Of a stretch of 8,660 nucleotides of DNA, positions 6,438 to 8,660 are shown piece after piece. Within the stretch, counting starts at the first letter, position 1, and every line of letters begins with the position of its first letter. A model generated the notes under the pieces. It did no database searches, was not told the origin of the DNA, and saw nothing but the letters and a program-made list of their open reading frames with translations. A program made the translations under genes and the position numbers. Source of the DNA: Acetobacteraceae bacterium (GTDB lineage: Bacteria > Pseudomonadota > Alphaproteobacteria > Acetobacterales > Acetobacteraceae); assembly GCA_025356735.1 (NCBI GenBank), contig JANXRT010000148.1, positions 1 to 8,660 of the forward strand, in the 5' to 3' direction.

Positions 6438-6462
6438 CCGGGCATGCCCATTCCAGGCCCGG
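6438..6462 (-). promoter_or_regulatory. Hairpin in the rpmI 5' leader
   Basis: CCGGGC (6462-6457) can pair with GCCCGG (6443-6438) around a 13-base loop in the predicted rpmI leader RNA. The 3' part also contains the palindrome GGGCATGCCC (6449-6440), and a 12-bp palindrome TCGGCCGGCCGA lies at 6402-6413, nearer the gene. The leader would be about 100 nt if the promoter at 6482-6510 is used. L20 autoregulates rpmI-rplT through mRNA structure in other bacteria, so this leader is a natural place for such a site. I see no specific match to a known L20 leader, and GC-rich sequence folds easily. Confidence 0.3.
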
Positions 6463-6481
6463 TCCACAGACGAAGGCGCGC

Positions 6482-6510
6482 GGTATAGCCGCCCCGCCCC
6501 GCCGGCGCAA
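6482..6510 (-). promoter_or_regulatory. Putative promoter of the rpmI-rplT-pheST operon
   Basis: On the minus strand TTGCGC (6510-6505) and TATACC (6487-6482) are spaced by 17 bp in the divergent intergenic region. Each matches its consensus at three or four positions (TTG is intact; TATA is intact). The predicted start near 6475 leaves a leader of about 100 nt before rpmI. This is the best candidate I found by eye; there is no experimental support. Confidence 0.4.
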
Positions 6511-6520
6511 GCACGCGCCT

Positions 6521-6548
6521 ATGCCGCTGGCCACCATCCCCATATAAG
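6521..6548 (+). promoter_or_regulatory. Putative -10 box and promoter of dapF
   Basis: TATAAG at 6543-6548 (five of six matches to TATAAT) lies six bases before the dapF ATG. The -35 region is poor: ATGCCG at 6521-6526 with 16-bp spacing shares only TG and C with TTGACA. The start of transcription would fall on or beside the A of the ATG, implying a leaderless mRNA. No Shine-Dalgarno is visible between the box and the ATG. Confidence 0.4.
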
Positions 6549-6554
6549 CAGCCG

Positions 6555-7373
6555 ATGAGCGCGCAATTCTACAAGATGCACGGCTGCGGCAACGATTTCG
6601 TCGTGTTTGACGAGCGCCTGGCCCCGCTCGGCCTCACCCCGGCCCGCGCCGCCGCCCTCGCCGACCGCCGCACCGGCATAGGCTGCGACCAGCTGATTTC
6701 CATCGAGCCCACCGGCCCCGGCGCCGACGCGTTCATGCGCATCCGCAACCCCGATGGTACCGAGGCCGGCGCCTGTGGCAATGCGACACGGTGCGTGGTG
6801 GATTTGCTGGCCCGCCAAACCGGCCGCGACCAGTTCACCATCCGCACGAGTGCCGGCGACCTGCCCGCGCACCTTCTTCCCGATGGCCGCATCCGCGTTG
6901 ATATGGCTTCTCCCCGTCTCGGATGGGCGGAGATCCCGCTGAGCCATGAAATGGACACCCTTCACCTACCGCTCGAAGGCGACCCCGCCGCCTGCTCGAT
7001 GGGCAACCCGCACGTCACCTTCTTCGTGCCGGACCTCGCCGCCGTTCCCGTGGCCACCCTCGGCGTCCAGCTCGAACACCGAACGGAGTTCCCGGAGCGC
7101 GCCAACATCGGCTTCGTCCAAATCCTGACACCGGACCAACTCCGACTGCGGGTCTGGGAACGCGGCGCCGGCCTTACCCTAGCCTGCGGTTCCGGCGCCT
7201 GCGCCGCCCTGGTCAACGCCCACCGCCGCGGCTTGGCCAACCGCCGCGCCGATATCGTCCTCGACGGCGGCACCCTCGAGATCGAGTGGCGGCCCGATAA
7301 CCACGTCTGGATGACTGGCCCCGCCGCCACCAGTTTCACTGGCGAGATTGACCTGTCCCGGTTGCCCGCATGA
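6555..7373 (+). CDS. dapF: Diaminopimelate epimerase (DapF)
   Basis: Converts LL-diaminopimelate to meso-diaminopimelate, the lysine precursor and peptidoglycan cross-linking residue, by a cofactor-free two-cysteine mechanism in the cytosol. It has 272 residues, the normal length. The two catalytic cysteines are in GACGNATRC (Cys74) and LACGSGACA (Cys211). Other family signatures are YKMHGCGNDFVV (6-17), GIGCDQL (41-47), IRNPDGTEAGACGN (63-76), SMGNPH (148-153), ERANIGFV (181-188) and RVWERGAG (199-206). The start is the ATG at 6555: the conserved FYKMHGCGNDF begins at residue 5 and no earlier start gives a better N-terminus. The stop overlaps the mtaB start as ATGA. dapF is the first gene of the plus-strand operon and lacks a Shine-Dalgarno. 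Confidence 0.98.
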   Translation: MSAQFYKMHGCGNDFVVFDERLAPLGLTPARAAALADRRTGIGCDQLISIEPTGPGADAFMRIRNPDGTEAGACGNATRCVVDLLARQTGRDQFTIRTSAGDLPAHLLPDGRIRVDMASPRLGWAEIPLSHEMDTLHLPLEGDPAACSMGNPHVTFFVPDLAAVPVATLGVQLEHRTEFPERANIGFVQILTPDQLRLRVWERGAGLTLACGSGACAALVNAHRRGLANRRADIVLDGGTLEIEWRPDNHVWMTGPAATSFTGEIDLSRLPA

Positions 7374-8599
7374 CCCTGGAAATCCTCACCTTCGGTTGCC
7401 GCCTCAACACCTTCGAGTCCGAAATCATCCGCAACCACGCGGCAACCCTCGACGACACCATCGTCGTCAACACCTGCGCCGTCACCGCCGAGGCCGAGCG
7501 CCAGGCCCGCCAGGCCATCCGCCGCGCCCACCGCGAGCATCCCGACGCGAAAATCGTCGTCACCGGATGCGCCGTCCAGATCGACCCCGCCGCCTGGAAG
7601 ACCCTCCCCGGTGTCACCCGCATCCTCGGCAACCTCGAAAAGCTCCACGTCGAAAACTGGCTGCCCGACGCCCCGAGCGCCGTGTCGGACATCATGGCCG
7701 CCCGCCAAACCGTGCCCCACCTGGTCACCGAGTTCGCCGGCCGGGCGCGGGCCTTCGTCGAGGTCCAGCAGGGTTGCGACCACCGCTGCACCTTCTGCAT
7801 CATCCCGTTCGGCCGCGGCCCCAACCGCTCCGTCCCGATCGGCGCCATCGTGGCGCAAGCCCGTGCCCTGGTCGCATCCGGCTACCACGAGATAGTCCTC
7901 ACCGGCGTCGACATCGCGAGCTACGGCCCGGACCTCCCGGGTGCGCCGAAGCTCGGCCAGATGGTCCGCCGCCTGCTCGCTTTGGTGCCCGAGCTGCCCC
8001 GGCTGCGGCTGTCCTCCATCGATCCCGCCGCCATCGATCCCGACCTGTGGCAACTGATCGCCGAGGAACCCCGGCTGATGCCTCATCTGCATTTGTCCCT
8101 GCAATCGGGCAGCGACCTCATCCTCAAGCGCATGAAGCGCCGCCACCTCACGGCCGACGCAGCCTCCGTCATCGCCCGCGCCCGGCATCTGCGGCCCGGC
8201 ATCGCGATAGGCGCCGACCTCATCGCCGGCTTTCCCACCGAATCGGAAAAGCTGTTCGACGAAACGTTGGACTTCGTCGTGGCCAACGAGCTGACCTTCC
8301 TCCACGTCTTCCCGTACAGCGAACGCCCCGGCACCCCCGCCGCCCGGATGCCCGCCATCCCCGTCGAGCAGCGCAAGCAACGCGCCGCCACCCTGCGCCA
8401 GGCCGGCACCCGCGCTGCCCAGAAATTCTTCGCGGCCCAAATCGGAACAACTATCGAAACAGTGGTTGAGACCGAAACTACCGGCCACTGCGAGCACTTC
8501 TCCCCCGTGCGCCTGACCCAACCCGCCACGCCCGGCGCGCTGATCTCCGCCCGCGTCACCGGGGCCACCGACCGCCACCTGCTTGCGGAGCCGATCTGA
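7370..8599 (+). CDS. mtaB: tRNA t6A37 methylthiotransferase (MtaB-type, radical SAM)
   Basis: Inserts a methylthio group at C2 of N6-threonylcarbamoyladenosine 37, giving ms2t6A in tRNAs that read ANN codons. It has 409 residues. The N-terminal UPF0004/MTTase domain (about 1-105) carries cysteines 10 (TFGCRLN), 36 (VNTCAVT) and 67 (VTGCAVQ), which bind the auxiliary [4Fe-4S] cluster. The radical-SAM domain (about 125-335) has the CxxxCxxC triad as Cys136, Cys140 and Cys143 in QQGCDHRCTFCIIPFGRG, followed by LTGVDIASYG, HLSLQSGSD and ADLIAGFPTE. A C-terminal TRAM-like RNA-binding region covers roughly 345-405. Cys10 in GCRLN, as opposed to the GCQMN of MiaB, and overall similarity favour MtaB over MiaB or RimO. 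Start and stop overlap dapF and ftsY, and no independent Shine-Dalgarno is evident, so translation is probably coupled. Confidence 0.93.
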   Translation: MTLEILTFGCRLNTFESEIIRNHAATLDDTIVVNTCAVTAEAERQARQAIRRAHREHPDAKIVVTGCAVQIDPAAWKTLPGVTRILGNLEKLHVENWLPDAPSAVSDIMAARQTVPHLVTEFAGRARAFVEVQQGCDHRCTFCIIPFGRGPNRSVPIGAIVAQARALVASGYHEIVLTGVDIASYGPDLPGAPKLGQMVRRLLALVPELPRLRLSSIDPAAIDPDLWQLIAEEPRLMPHLHLSLQSGSDLILKRMKRRHLTADAASVIARARHLRPGIAIGADLIAGFPTESEKLFDETLDFVVANELTFLHVFPYSERPGTPAARMPAIPVEQRKQRAATLRQAGTRAAQKFFAAQIGTTIETVVETETTGHCEHFSPVRLTQPATPGALISARVTGATDRHLLAEPI

Positions 8600-8660
8600 T
8601 GGCGTTGGGCGGCTTCTTCACCCGGCTCAAGGAAGGCCTCACCCGCAGCACCCAAAAACT
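8599..8660 (+). CDS. ftsY: Signal recognition particle receptor FtsY, N-terminal fragment (cut by window edge)
   Basis: Only 20 complete codons are present, reading MALGGFFTRLKEGLTRSTQK. The pattern of an aromatic residue followed by RLKEGLxRSxxKL is the amphipathic start of the FtsY N domain, which docks SRP-ribosome complexes at the inner membrane. The ATG shares its A with the mtaB stop (TGATG), and GGAG at 8587-8590 is a fair ribosome-binding site eight bases upstream. The gene runs off the right edge, so the NG GTPase domain cannot be checked. The call rests on this short motif and on my recollection that dapF-mtaB-ftsY is a recurrent order in alphaproteobacteria. Confidence 0.8.
   Translation, partial: MALGGFFTRLKEGLTRSTQK

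Noticed and set aside
6377..6514. 46-residue N-terminal extension of L35
   Set aside because: L35 begins MPKMKT, and a strong Shine-Dalgarno (GAGGAG) lies six bases before that ATG. The upstream part is leader and promoter sequence.
6962..8578. 538-codon open frame on the minus strand opposite mtaB and dapF
   Set aside because: It is exactly antisense to two well-recognised genes. Its translation is Gly/Asp/Ala-rich and low in complexity, as expected for a shadow frame in GC-rich DNA with a strong third-position bias.
1..8660. CRISPR array, insertion sequence, prophage, toxin-antitoxin or novel defence system
   Set aside because: No regularly spaced repeats, terminal inverted repeats with a transposase, or unassigned genes of useful size remain once the core genes are placed.

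Overview
The window is a GC-rich block of core housekeeping genes, most likely from an alphaproteobacterium. Gene order, an insertion in PheT and a GGGTCCAGGG-type intergenic hairpin repeat point, from memory and unchecked, towards Rhodospirillales and probably Acetobacteraceae. I see no phage, transposon, CRISPR, toxin-antitoxin or defence genes and no clearly new protein system. The interest lies in non-coding control elements and a few unusual residues.

Layout. On the minus strand, in order of transcription (right to left): rpmI (L35), rplT (L20), pheS and pheT (phenylalanyl-tRNA synthetase alpha and beta), lepA (elongation factor 4) and a tRNA-Ser(GGA) gene at the left edge. On the plus strand, diverging from rpmI across a 178-bp intergenic region: dapF (diaminopimelate epimerase), mtaB (tRNA methylthiotransferase) and the first 20 codons of ftsY (signal recognition particle receptor). 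The plus genes are packed with ATGA and TGATG start/stop overlaps and look like one operon.

The minus genes all serve translation: two large-subunit proteins, tRNA-Phe charging, a ribosomal GTPase and a serine tRNA. rpmI and rplT have strong Shine-Dalgarno sequences. The 85-bp rplT-pheS gap holds an intrinsic terminator 15 bp from the pheS start, plus an upstream 7-nt segment that can pair with its 5' arm. That is the geometry of an attenuator controlling pheST. The 99-bp pheT-lepA gap holds two tandem hairpin repeats and then a good sigma-70-like promoter whose -10 box ends six bases before the lepA ATG. dapF has the same six-base -10 to ATG spacing and also lacks a Shine-Dalgarno, so both may be leaderless mRNAs.

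The plus strand is C-rich throughout, in both gene blocks. This suggests that the minus strand is the replication leading strand and that the translation genes are co-oriented with replication. The window ends just beyond the tRNA-Ser gene in a 68-bp stretch of visibly lower GC. tRNA 3' flanks are common integration sites, but the evidence here is only base composition.
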